This document shows positions 53,318 to 63,775 of a stretch of 64,000 nucleotides of DNA, in pieces. Below the pieces are notes generated by a model. The model saw nothing but the letters and a program-made list of their open reading frames with translations, did no database searches and had not been told where the DNA came from. Numbering within the stretch: the first letter of the stretch is position 1; each line of letters opens with the position of its first letter. The stretch is from Lucinisca nassula (lineage: Eukaryota > Mollusca > Bivalvia > Lucinida > Lucinidae): positions 43,641,431 to 43,705,430 of the forward strand of contig OY757026.1 in NCBI GenBank assembly GCA_963580285.1, read 5' to 3'. The translations under genes were made by a program, and so were the position numbers.

Positions 53318-55170
53318 CCAATAGATGATATAAAAAACCTGGGCCTTCTGGTTTCATACAAGAAGATTTTAAAGTTTTCGCTATACAAGCCTATGTTATA
53401 CCAGTAGGTCCTGGTGCGGGAGGCATGTTTTGATCCCAGTACTATTATTGGAACAATCTTGGTAGAGGTCCACAAGATAAAGCTTAATTCCAAATATCAA
53501 AGACCTGGGTCTTCTGGTTTTAGACGAAGATTTAAAAAGGTCTTATCTAAACATGCCTATCTGAAACCAGTGGACCCTGGTGCATGGTCATTTTTGGCCA
53601 AAGGGCTATAATTTGAACAATCTTGTTAGAGGCTCACTTGATGAAGCTTCATACCAAATATCAAAGACCTGGGCCTCCTGGTTTTAGACGAAGATTTTTG
53701 AAGGTTTTCCCTGTATAAGCCTATGTAAAACCAGTAGGTCCTGGTGCGGGGGGGGGGGGGGGGGGGCATTTTTTTTTATCCCAGTTCTATAATTGGAACA
53801 ATCTTGGTAGAGGTCCACTAGATGAAGCTATAATTTGAACAATCTTGTTAGAGGCTCACTTGATGAAGCTTCATACCAAATATCAAAAACCTCGGCCTTC
53901 TGGTTTGAGACGAAGAGTTTTTAAAGGTTTTGCCTATATATGCCTATGTGAAACCAGTGGGCCCTGGTGCAGGTCATTTTGGCCAAAGGGCTATAATTTG
54001 ATTTGTTTGATTTGAGGTTTACCATACCCTTCAACACTGTATAGGTCATTTTGGAGACGTTCTTCCAATTTTGTGGGACTTTTACCAGACAACAAGATGA
54101 AATGACATCTCAAGCCTTGCCGCCCAATGAAACCATTAGGGTTTATAAGCATGGACGGGCCGACTGGCACTGCTTTGCCTGGGCAGGTTTAGAACCTGTA
54201 AGCGGTTTACCAGTACTCGTGTGCGGTATGTTTCAGCTCTGCGTGGAAGCATCATGCAGCACATCCATTTCTTCAAGCCCCGATGGGCGAAGGCTGTGAT
54301 TTGAACAATCTTGTTAGAGGCTCACTTGATGAAGCTTCAAACCAAATATCAAAGACCTGGGCCTCCTGGTTTTACACAAGTAGATTTTTAAAGGTTTTCC
54401 CTATACAAGCCTATGTAAAACCAGTAGGTCCTGGTGCATGTGCATTTTTTTTTATCCCAGTACTATTATTGGAACAATCTTGGTAGAGGTCCACAAGATA
54501 AAGCTTAATTCCAGATATCAAAGACCTGGACCTTCTGGTTTTAGACAAGATTTTTAAAAGGTTTTCCCTATATTTGCCTATATCAAACCAGTGGGCCCTG
54601 GTGCAGGGCATTTTTGGCCCCGGGCCTATAATTTGAACACTCTTGGTAGAGGTTCTTAAGATGATATCAAAGACCTGGGCCTTCTGGTTTCATACAAGAA
54701 GATTGTTTTAAGGTTTTTCTCTATATACGCCTATGTAGAACCAGAAGGCCCTCGTGCGGGGGCATTTTTGTCTTGAACACTCTTGGTAAAGGTCCACTAG
54801 AGGATATCAAAAACCTGGGCCTTCTGGTTTCATTCACAAAGATTTTAAGGTTTTCCCTATATAAGCCTATGTAAAACCAGTAGGCCCTGGTGCGGGGGCA
54901 TTTTTGGCTCAAGGGCTATAATTTGAATAACGTTGGAATATGTCCACTACATGAAGCTTCATACCAAATATTAAAGACCTTGGCCTTCTGGTTTCAGACA
55001 AAAATTTTTAAAGGTTTTCCCTATATAAGACTAAAACTATAAGGCCCTAGTGTGGGGGCATTGTTGGCCCAAGGGCTATAATTTGTAAAATCTTGGTAGA
55101 AATCCACTAAATGAAGCTTTATATCAAATATCAAAGACCTGGGCCTTCTTGTTTCAGATGAAGTTTTTCT
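53318..55170 (+). repeat. R160 array, distal part, with SINE-A
   Basis: R160 monomers resume after the MITE. The A-B-C order is lost, and GGGCTATAATTTGAACAATC-type monomers return, as at the start of the element. A G-run lies at 53,749-53,766. Confidence 0.8.
54002..54293 (-). mobile_element. SINE-A, full copy
   Basis: It is flanked by CTATAATTTGA (53,991-54,001) and CTGTGATTTGA (54,294-54,304), two mismatches. The full SINE-A structure is present from the TTTGTTTGATTTGAGGTTTA end to CCGATGGGCGAAGG. Confidence 0.85.
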
Positions 55171-55415
55171 TTTTCTAATTGTCCCCTTTTGGTTGCAATG
55201 GCAACCAGAATTCTGCATAGAATGGAATTCTTTGAAAAAGTCAGAGGACTACCCAAAGATCATTTCAGCCAAGTCTGGTCAAAATCTATTGAGCGGTTTA
55301 GGAGGAGAAAAAATTGTTGAAGGATGGAAGTATGGACATATGGATGGATGACGACAGGGCAACCAATCACAATAGCTCCCCCCGGAGCCTTCGGCTCAGG
55401 CGAGCTTAAGAAAAA

Positions 55416-56735
55416 CAAGAGGGCCAAGATGGCCCTGAATCGCTCAACTGTCACCAGATGATCATCAGCAATGTTTAGAAAACAAGAGTTGGCATTAGAT
55501 GCTAGACATACGAGTCAGTGGTTCCATGTGACAATACAGAGCTGACTTGTATGTCACTATTTGGACACCTTCTGGACACTGATAGTCAGGTCCTAGTGCA
55601 CCAGTAGGAGATAAGCCGGCTCAGTCTTACTAACAATACAATACCTGGGCCTTCTGATTTCAGACAAGATTTTTAAAAGTTTCCCTTTATAAGCCTTTGT
55701 AAAACTGGTGGGCCCCAGCGTAGGGGAATTTTTGGCCCCAGGGCTATTTGACCAATCTTGGTAGAGGTTGGCTAGATGATGCTTCATACCAAAGACCTGG
55801 CCTTCTGGTTTCAAACAAAAGATGTTTTATAGGGTTTTCCTATACAAGTCAATGTAAAACCAGTGGGCCCCAGGGTGGGGCAATTTTTGGCCCCAGGGCT
55901 ATAATATGAACAATCTTGATGAAGTCCACAAGATACAACTTCCTACCAAATATCAAAGATCTGGGCCTTCTGGTTTCAGACAAGAAGATTTTCCCCATGT
56001 AAGTCTATGTAAAACTGGTGGGCCCCGGAGCGGGGGCATTTTTGGACCCAGGCCTATATTTGAACAATCTTGGTAAAGGTCCACTAGATGAAGCTTCATA
56101 CCAAATATCAAAGACCTTGGCCTTCTGGTTTCAGACAAGAAGATTTTTAAAGGTTTTTCCTTGTATAACTATTAAACCAGTGGGCTCTAGCATGGGTGTA
56201 TTTTTAGCCCCAGGGCTATAATTTGACCAATCTTCATAGAGGTCCACAAGGTAATCTCGTTTATGAAAAGTTACAAAAAGATCAGATCATAAACGGCTGA
56301 GAAAAGCTGGAGATACCAGTTTTCACTTACATTTATGCTCAAGGGCAGGTAACTCCAAAGCTGTTTGTCCCATGCAGAACAAATTCGTACTTGACGTAGA
56401 CTGTAAGCCCCTCCTGGTTATCTGCAAGTTTGATGAAGATCGGATCAGAAATGGCCGAGAAAAAGTGGAGACGTTTTCCCCATTATAAGTCTATGGAACC
56501 TTTTTGTTTCCATGGCAACCAGAATTCCAATCTGATCAGCCCAAAAACCTTATGGAGCCTTTCCCCCTACCTGATTATGCTTCTCATGAAATTTGATCAA
56601 GATTGGCCATGGGGTATTAGAGATATACTTATTTGAAATTGTTTACGGACGCATGCACGGCGGAAGACGGACAAAATGTGATCACAAAAGCTCATCTTGT
56701 CACGTAGTGGCAAGGAACGTGACAAGGTGAGCTAA
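55416..56735 (+). mobile_element. F1 element, complete (1.3 kb)
   Basis: The 5' end is CAAGAGGGCCAAGATGGCCC then GAATCGCTCAACTG. The body is R160 monomers (55,640-56,250) and then the monomer with AACGGCTGAGAAAA and TTGTTTCCATGGCAACCAGA. A GGACGCATGCACGGCGG tract precedes the 3' hairpin GCTCATCTTGTCACG-TAGTGGCAAGGAA-CGTGACAAGGTGAGC and TAA. It starts eight bases after the previous F1 element ends. Confidence 0.8.
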
Positions 56736-57180
56736 ATACAAGTATCAGTATTCAGGGGTTTGTAGCATGACATTGTCATGCTGTCTTCTTCATTACTGAA
56801 TTATTTATTTTACATATATTTATGATCAATTCATTTAGATGCACTTATCTGTATTTACGGATTATAAATTTATATATAGGTATTAGCCTTATGATTTATT
56901 TATTCATTTATGTATATGTTTGCTTTTTTTATAATATTATATTGTTTATTATTTTTTTCATTTATTTACCAATAAACTTAGCTACTATTATTATAGTGTT
57001 TATTTTTTTTTTCATTTATTTACCAATCAACCTAGCTACTTTTTTAATTTATTTACCAATCAACCTAGCTACTATATTTTTTTTTTATTTTTATTTATTT
57101 GTTTACTTTTTTTTTAATTTAACTCTAGATATTTATTTTTCACTTATTCAAGTACTTATTTAAGTTTTTAGAGGAATCAG
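56736..57180. repeat. AT-rich tract with a 3-copy short tandem repeat
   Basis: TTTATTTACCAAT-AAACTTAGCTACT type units occur at about 56,960, 57,015 and 57,048, separated by T-runs. The 113-codon plus-strand frame (56,822-57,163) is a low-complexity translation rich in I, F, L and Y and is not a gene. Confidence 0.8.
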
Positions 57181-57439
57181 AAAACGAGAAAGACATGCTA
57201 CAAGTTCAAAAAGTAAGTGAAAAGAAACCCAATCAGAGAAAAATAATGAAGTCTTGCACACATGAGACAGTTGAAAATCCATAATTCATGCTCTGCCAAT
57301 AAAAAATGCTAGAGACACTCAGGAAATGCCTATGAGTACAGCTTTCATAAACCTCACAATATACAACTAACATACCAGTTGGCCCAGTTAGCACCAAACA
57401 ATCTAGATGGATGGAAAGAGTAGCTACAATATCATAGTG
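57181..57439. other. No recognisable gene
   Basis: A short stretch near 57,395 (CTAGATGGATGGAAAGAGTA) resembles 7,005 and 12,230 inverted, so this is probably another decayed piece of the inverted-repeat arm. Confidence 0.45.
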
Positions 57440-58790
57440 TCAATCTCAAAATATCCTTGACTTGGAGGTACAGATCTGGGTCTTGCGCACATCTCTTGAT
57501 GGTTAACATTTCTGCAAAGTAATGTTTAAATCGATCCAGGAATTAAGTTATTGATTGGACACTGGAAAGGTCCTTGTTTACCTTTGACCTCTAAGTATGA
57601 CATTGACCTTGGTACTGACCTCAGTTTTGCGCACTACAGATCGTCTCATGATGGTTAACATTTCTGTCAAGTAATATCAAAATCCATCTGGAAATAGGGA
57701 GGTTATTATTGACAATGTTTATTTCTGACCCTTTTTTTACCTTTGACCTTGTATGGACCTTGACCTTGGAGGTACTGCCCTGGGTCTTGTCTGCGACCAT
57801 CTAATGATGACAAACATTTGTTAAGTTATTTCAAAATCGAACAAGAAAGTTGTTGACTGCACACGAAAAAACAAGAAAGACCTTTTTTTGCCTTGGACCT
57901 CTTAGTACGACCTTTATCTTGGAGGTACTGACCTGGGTTTTGCACGCCGGTGGGTCAGGCCTCAGATTCTATGACGGTTCCAATGTATAGGCTTATGCGG
58001 GTTGATACCTGATGCTCGGTCTCTGGTTGGGCCAACTGAAGTCTAACTGTTGGTTTTCTTTTGCTCCAGCATTTCTGTTGTTTCTTGCTGTCGAGTCCTC
58101 ACCATTGTTTCATCTCTGTGGTTGTTTGATTTTTGTGTTCACGGAGATGTTGCACTGATGAGTCAGGAGGCCTTCATGCGGACTGAACAAATTATTTGTT
58201 TTAATCGCGACGGAAGTAAGGACGAGGATTGTGGCCATGTAAAATCGATTTAAGCCCCCCAGTGGCATTCGTTTCCGCTGGCCGTTCCAAGGTGGTTCTT
58301 CTGTTGCGGTTTATTTTTGTTATGGTTTGTCTTTGGGTGTTTGTGTCGCTTATATTATTTTATTTTAGATAGCCTTTTGGCCATTTTGTTGGAAAGTAAC
58401 TCCTTTTGGCTTTCCGCTGTTGTTGTTTCCGTTAGGGTCTGTTGCTTCATGTTTGTGTGTTTTTCCCTTTGGTGTCTCTGATGGGAGCTGTGGGTTAATT
58501 GTATCGATTCCTGATCATTGCCTCTACTTCTATTTTTTAAAAATATTAAATCTAGGTTTTGCACATGACATTGTCTCATGATGATTAACATTTCTGTCAA
58601 GTAATTACAGAAACCATCCAGAAATGAGAAAGTTATCGAGGGTGTTTATGTTTCGACCCTTTTTGGACCAGGGACCTCAAGTATGACCTTGACTTTAGAG
58701 GTAAGGACCTTTGTTTTGCACGCAACACATGGTCTCATGATGGTTAACATTTCTGCCAAGTAATTTCTAAATCCATCCAGAAATAAGAAA
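57440..58790 (+). mobile_element. F3 monomer array split by a DR600 insertion
   Basis: F3 monomers (GACCTTGACCTTGGAGGTAC, GTCTCATGATGGTTAACATT, CAAGTAAT, AAGTTATTGA) occupy 57,440-57,945 and 58,552-58,790. Neither the F3 5' hairpin nor the 3' hairpin is present, so the element is truncated at both ends. Confidence 0.75.
57946..58551 (+). mobile_element. DR600, full copy (606 bp) with 13 bp target duplication
   Basis: CTGGGTTTTGCAC (57,933-57,945) and CTAGGTTTTGCAC (58,552-58,564), one mismatch, flank the repeat inside an F3 monomer. It starts GCCGGTGGGTCAGGCCTCAG and ends ATTGCCTCTACTTC followed by an A/T-rich tail. Fragments are at 6,607, 14,960, 31,800 and 38,440. The variable target duplication and A/T-rich end suggest LINE-mediated retroposition; no box A/B or coding domain was recognised. 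Confidence 0.8.
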
Positions 58791-59256
58791 ATAAAACAAA
58801 CATGACAAGCTTCATCTTACTTTCAGCCATAATCAGCAGGGTGTTTGAGATGCCACAAGATACACACCATCCCAATCCCAAGACATTCAGCCACCTTGTC
58901 ACCTTGAATGAGCTACTGCAGTGTCGGGTTAGCAAAACCTCTTCTCAAAACCATGGCAAGGACATCACCATAACTTGACCAATGCTGAAAAATAATGAGT
59001 AAACAATTAACCAAGTTAATTGGCTGCTTTGTTTTTATCCAAGTTATACACTAAAGTTAAGTTTATACTATCCTCCATTCATTTTTTCAACAGACAATTT
59101 CTAGGTAATATAAAAAAAAATATTACTCTTTTTTTCTAATAAACAGCAAGACTGCGAACAGCACTTGTCAATGTCAAGGTAACCATTGTTCAATCCAATT
59201 TGAGAGTATGCTTTATTTTAACAACACATCACCTAAGGGTTAAGTTCTGGCATTCA
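58791..59256. other. No recognisable feature
   Basis: AT-rich unique-looking sequence. No protein-like frame, RNA motif or repeat match was seen. Confidence 0.45.
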
Positions 59257-59260
59257 TTAA

Positions 59261-59479
59261 CCCATTTAGTACCAGATACTTCAAAACGGGTACCCTAGCA
59301 AACAGTGCAGGCCTAGATCAGACGCTGCAGAACGCGACATCTGATCAGGGCCTACTCTGTTTGCAAAAAGTTCACCAGTTTTCCTAACAAATTTTGATGA
59401 AAACAACCAGACACCCCTAAATTTTGAAATGGACTCGTGCTATATATAAGGAGGAAGATTCCATTTGGTACAAAAAGGG
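59261..59479. mobile_element. TTAA MITE, best-preserved copy
   Basis: TTAA is at 59,257-59,260 and 59,480-59,483. The inverted ends are CCCATTTAGTACCA and TTGGTACAAAAAGGG. Near one end is the GCAAACAGTG hairpin (59,298-59,364). The orientation is opposite to the 27.6 kb copy. There is no transposase. Confidence 0.82.
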
Positions 59480-59483
59480 TTAA

Positions 59484-60768
59484 AGAATACACAATGTAAA
59501 AAGCCCGAGATCAATTTGTAGGTTCCAATGCTCAGATTGTAACAGAGCGAAATCCAAACAGTTTCACTTGCCCTACACCAGTAGGACGTTCAGCACTGAT
59601 TTATATCTCTAGTTAAACCAGATTCAAAAAAGAAATAGGCAATGGTCATTAATCGATACAAGTAACCCACAAGCTACCATCAGAGACCCTATGGAAGTCT
59701 ATGTAAAACCAGTGGGTCACTGGACGTAGCCATTTTTTGGCCCTAGGGATATAATTTGAACAATCTTGGTAGAGGTCCACTAGTTGAAGCATCATACCAA
59801 ATATCGAAGACCTGGGTCCTACAGTTCCAGAGAAGAAGATTTTTAAAGGATTTCCTTATACAAGCACATGAAAAACAGGTGGGCCAAAGGGCATGCCATT
59901 TTTGGTCCCATGGCTATAATTTGAACAATCTTAGTTGAGCTCCACTAGATGAGGCTTCATACAAACTATTAAAGACCTAGGCCCAGTGGTTTCAGAGTAG
60001 AAGATTTTTAAAGGATTTTCCCTATTTAAGTCTATGTAAAACCAATGGGTCCCTGGGTGCGGCTTTTATTGGTGCTAGGGCAAAAATTTTAATCTTGGTA
60101 AAGGTCCACTAGTTGAAGCTCCATACCAAATATCACAGACCTGGGCCCTTGGGTTCCAGAGAAGAATACAAAATAGGCATTTTCAGCAATCAAGGGGACA
60201 TAACTATGACTTAGCCAGTTTGCAAACTCATTCGAAGACCTGGGTCCCGGGGTTCCAGAGAAGAATACAAAATAGGCATTTGTAGCAATCAAGGGGACAT
60301 AATTATGATTAATGGGCCGACTTAGCCAGTTTGCAAACGCATCCGAGTTTTTATCCATAGTTACCTTACATATAAGTCTAAGAAAGATGGGATAAAAACT
60401 CAAGGCGCTACAGCGATGACGAGCATTTTCCCATTGTAAGTATGGGACCTTGTTTGTCCTTGTAACCAAAGTTTCCATTCCAATTCGAAAACAAGCTTAA
60501 GTCAACAATGCCACACCTGAGCCATGCTACAGATGAGAAACAGTACAGATCAGCCTGCAGTGGGCCCCGGGGCAGATCCATTTATTGGCCCCATGGGGTT
60601 ATAACTTGAACCATCTTGGTAGAGGGCCACTAGATGAAGCTTTATTCCAAATATCTAAGACTTGGGCCTTCTCGTTTCAAACAAGATTTCTAAAGTTTTC
60701 CCTATGAAATATGTACAATAATTGGGCCCTGGGGTGGGCAATTTTTGACCCTAGGGCTATGCTTTGAA
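59484..60768 (+). repeat. R160 monomers with a ~110 bp local duplication
   Basis: 59,484-59,690 holds a DR600 scrap near 59,638-59,690 (GGTCATTAATCGATACAAGT). R160 monomers run 59,690-60,160 and 60,540-60,768. 60,140-60,310 contains two copies of CAGAGAAGAATACAAAATAG followed by CAATCAAGGGGACATAA, and a terminal F1 monomer follows. Confidence 0.7.
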
Positions 60769-61382
60769 CAAGAGGCTCAATGAGCCTAAACCGCTCACCT
60801 GAGGAACTTAAGTTTTAACAATTCACAGACTTGACTACTAAATCTGCTAATAGAATCCAGCCCATTGACCCTTACAGGATATAAGTCATCATTATTGCAT
60901 TGCATTCCAAGTTTGAGACTTCTAGCTTCTATAGTTCCTGAGAAATCTTTGACGAAAATTTAACATTGGTCAAAATGGAGAGAAAGAAGAATGAAAGAAC
61001 AGATGAACAAATAAGCTGAGAAAGCCCAATGTCTCTTACACAAAATAAGTCATCATTATTCTATTGAATACCAAATTTGATGCTTCTAGCTTTTATAGTT
61101 CCTGAGAAATCTTTGATTAAAAATTTAACATTGGTCTATTATCTCTAAATGGAGAGAAAGAAGAATGAAGGAACAAATGAACCAGACTAGCTCCAAAACC
61201 AAATGCAGCCTTTCCCTTTGCCCAATGGTGCTACACATAAAATTGAAACAAGATTGGTCGACTGCCTTCTGAGATATGCTTCATTGAAAGTGTGGACGAC
61301 GGATGGACGGACGACAGACGACGGACTCCGGAGCCTTGGTATACTATCAGCTCACTGGAGCCTTTGGCTCAGGTGAGCTAAA
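60769..61382 (+). mobile_element. F1 element, compact complete copy (614 bp)
   Basis: The 5' end is CAAGAGGCTCAATGAGCCTA (hairpin AGGCTC-AAT-GAGCCT) then ACCGCTCACCTGAGG. There are two ~155 bp monomers (AAGTCATCATTATT, CTTCTAGCTT, TATAGTTCCTGAGAAATCTT). A GGACGGACGACAGACGACGG tract precedes the 3' hairpin AGCTCACTGGAGCC-TTT-GGCTCAGGTGAGCT and A. This is the smallest complete F1 copy in the window. Confidence 0.82.
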
Positions 61383-63152
61383 AATTCAAGTCGCTATTTC
61401 TGTCACAACATTTTCCCTATGTTAAGTCTATGGGCAAGTTTTTTTGTCTCTCAAGGTCACGTAACTCCGAGGTCAATATTCCGATTCGGCCCAAAATCGA
61501 ACTTAACCGAGATTTTATGCCTGTCCTCGTTACCTGCAAGTTTGAAGCTGATATGATTAAAAATAAAGTTGCTATCGCGGTCACAACGTATTTTTTTTAT
61601 GCTCAAGGGCAGGTAACTCCAAGGCAAATATTCCGATTCGGCCCAAAATCGAACTTAACCGAGATTTTATGTCTGTCCTCGTTACCTGCAAGTTTGAAGC
61701 TGATCTGAAAAAAATTCAAGTCGCTATCGTAGTCGCAACATTTTCCCTATGTTAAGTCTATGGGCAAATTTTTGGTCGCTCAAGGTCATGTAACTCCGAG
61801 GTCAATATTCCGATTCGGCCCAAAATCGAACTTAACCGGGTTTTTATGCCTGTCCTCGTTACCTGCAAGTTTGAAGCTGATCTGAATAAAAATAAAGTTG
61901 CTATCGTGGTCACAACGTATTTTTTCATGCTCAAGGGCAGGTAACTCCAAGGCAAATAATCCGATTCGGCCCAAAATCGAACTTCACCGTGATTTTATGT
62001 CTGTCCTCGTTACCTGCACGTTTGAAGCTGATCTGAAAAAAATTCAAGTCGCTATCGTAGTCACAACATTTTCCCTATGTTAAGTCTATGGGCAAATTTT
62101 TTGTCGCTCAAGGTCACGTAACTCCGAGGTCAATATTCCGATTCTGCCCAAAATCGAACTTAACCGAGATTTTATGCCTGTCCTTATTATCTGCAAGAAT
62201 GAAGTCGATTAGAAAAAAATTGACAGAGCTAGAGTGATGACAAGCTTTTTCCTATGTTAAGTCTATGGGAGCTATATGTTGCCATGGTAACCAGAGTTCC
62301 ACTCAGATCTGCATGAAAACCTTATGCAGTCTTTCCACTTGCCCAATAATGTTACACATGAAATTTGATCAAAGTCGGCCAAGTAGTCTTCAAGACATAC
62401 ATTTTTGAAATTCACATTAACCCTTATGCAAAAATGCACAAGGGCAGGTAACTCCTAAGTGTATGATCCGATTCTGCCAATTATCGAGCTTGACCGAGAT
62501 TTCATGGCTGTGCTGGTTATCTGTAAGAATGAAGCCAATCCGAACAAAATTGAAGCAGCTACAGTGATGACAACATTTTCCCCATGTTAAGTCGATAGGC
62601 AATTTTTCAGGCGCTCAAGGGGACGTAACTCTTGAGTGAATTATCTGATTCGGCCCAAAATCGAACTTGACTGAGATTTTATGCCTGTACTGGTTATCTG
62701 CAAGAATGAAGCCAATCTGAAAATAATTGAAGCAGCTACGGTGATGACAACATTCTCCCCATGTTAAGTCAATAGGCAATTTTTTCAACGCTCAAGGGCA
62801 CGTAACTCCTGAGTGAATAATCCGATTCAGCCCAAAATCGAACTTGATCGAGATTTCATGCCTGTCCTCGTTATCTGCAAGACTGAAGTCGATCAGAAAA
62901 AAATTGACGACAAGCTTTTTCCTATGTTAAGCCTATGGGAGCTCTTTGTTGCTGTGGCAACCCCAGAGTTCTCATCCGAGCTGCACGAAAACCTAATACA
63001 GCCTTTCCCCCTACCTGATGATGGTTCATATGAAATTTGATCAAGGCCGGCCCACTGGTTCCAGAGATATACTTCGTTGAAAGTGTGGACGACGGACGAC
63101 GGCTCGTGGTATACTAATACCTCACATGAGCCTTCGGCTCAGGTGAGCTAAT
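61383..63152 (+). mobile_element. F1 element 3' portion with a dimeric ~329 bp array
   Basis: CCGATTCGGCCCAAAATCG occurs at 61,481, 61,632, 61,810 and 61,961, with a variant at 62,138, spacings of 151/178 bp. Thus a ~329 bp dimer is repeated about 2.5 times, followed by more diverged monomers to 63,060. It ends in GACGACGGACGACGG and CACATGAGCC-TTC-GGCTCAGGTGAGCTAA (63,123-63,152). Its 5' part may be the R160 monomers left of 60,769, with the 614 bp F1 inserted between. Confidence 0.75.
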
Positions 63153-63729
63153 AATCTTGGTAGAGGTCACCCACATCTATATCAAGCAAAATATCCCTAC
63201 CTACAATAAGATTTCGAAAGGGTTTCCTTATATTTATAAGTGTGTGTAAAACCATTGGGCCCCACTGCAGGGCCATTTTTGACAGCAGGGCCATAATATG
63301 AACAACCTTGGTAGAGGTATACTAGATTAAGCTTCATACCAAATATCAAAGATCTTCTGGTTTCAGACAAAGATTTTTAAAGGTTTTTCCCTATAGATAT
63401 ACAAGTCTATGTAAAACTAGTATGCCCCAGTGCGGGGCATTTTTGGCCCCAAACATCTTGTTAGAGGTCCACTATCCACTAGATGAAGCTTCATACCAAA
63501 TATCAAAGACCTTCGCCTTGAGGTTTCAGAGATTTTTTTTTTAAGTTTTCGGTAAAAAAATATATATTTTTGGCTCCCGTGACCTAGATGTGCAACGGAC
63601 TGAAGTCAAAATCCAATCAGTGGTTTAGGAGATGTTGTTTGAAGAAATTGTTTATGCATGCACGGACGCACAACAGACAAAAAGTGATCCCAAAAGCTCA
63701 CCTTGTCACTTCATGACAGGTGTGCTTAA
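63153..63729 (+). mobile_element. F1 3' portion with R160 monomers
   Basis: Three R160 monomers (63,153-63,545). The terminal monomer TCCCGTGACCTAGATGTGCA is also found at 18,315-18,335. A GCACGGACGCACAACAGAC tract leads to the 3' hairpin AGCTCACCTTGTCAC-TTC-ATGACAGGTGTGCT and TAA. Confidence 0.75.
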
Positions 63730-63775
63730 TTAAACAACTATGCTATTTTCCTACAAGTAATCTGTCATCACGAAA

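Larger units (their letters stand above)
37541..55408 (+). mobile_element. F1 element, ~17.9 kb, expanded by R160 higher-order repeats
   Basis: The 5' end is GAGGACCATGATGGTCCT (hairpin AGGACC/GGTCCT) then ATCGCTCACCTCAG. The 3' end, after a GGATGGATGACGACAGGG tract, is AGCTCCCCCCGGAGCC-TTC-GGCTCAGGCGAGCTTAA (55,371-55,408). No F1 terminus of either type is found between them, so the simplest reading is one element whose internal R160 array expanded. Nested within are SINE-A copies, a SINE-D, a hAT-like MITE, a TTAA MITE and a DR600 piece. An alternative is that two elements fused and lost their inner termini. Confidence 0.65.

Noticed and set aside
56822..57163. 113-codon membrane-protein-like frame
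   Set aside because: It is a translation of TTTATTTA-type low-complexity DNA with imperfect short repeats.
58150..58205. Hammerhead ribozyme in DR600 (CACTGATGAGTCAGG; also at 15,080)
   Set aside because: CTGATGAG is present, but no GAAA core follows at a stem II distance and no stem I partner is found.
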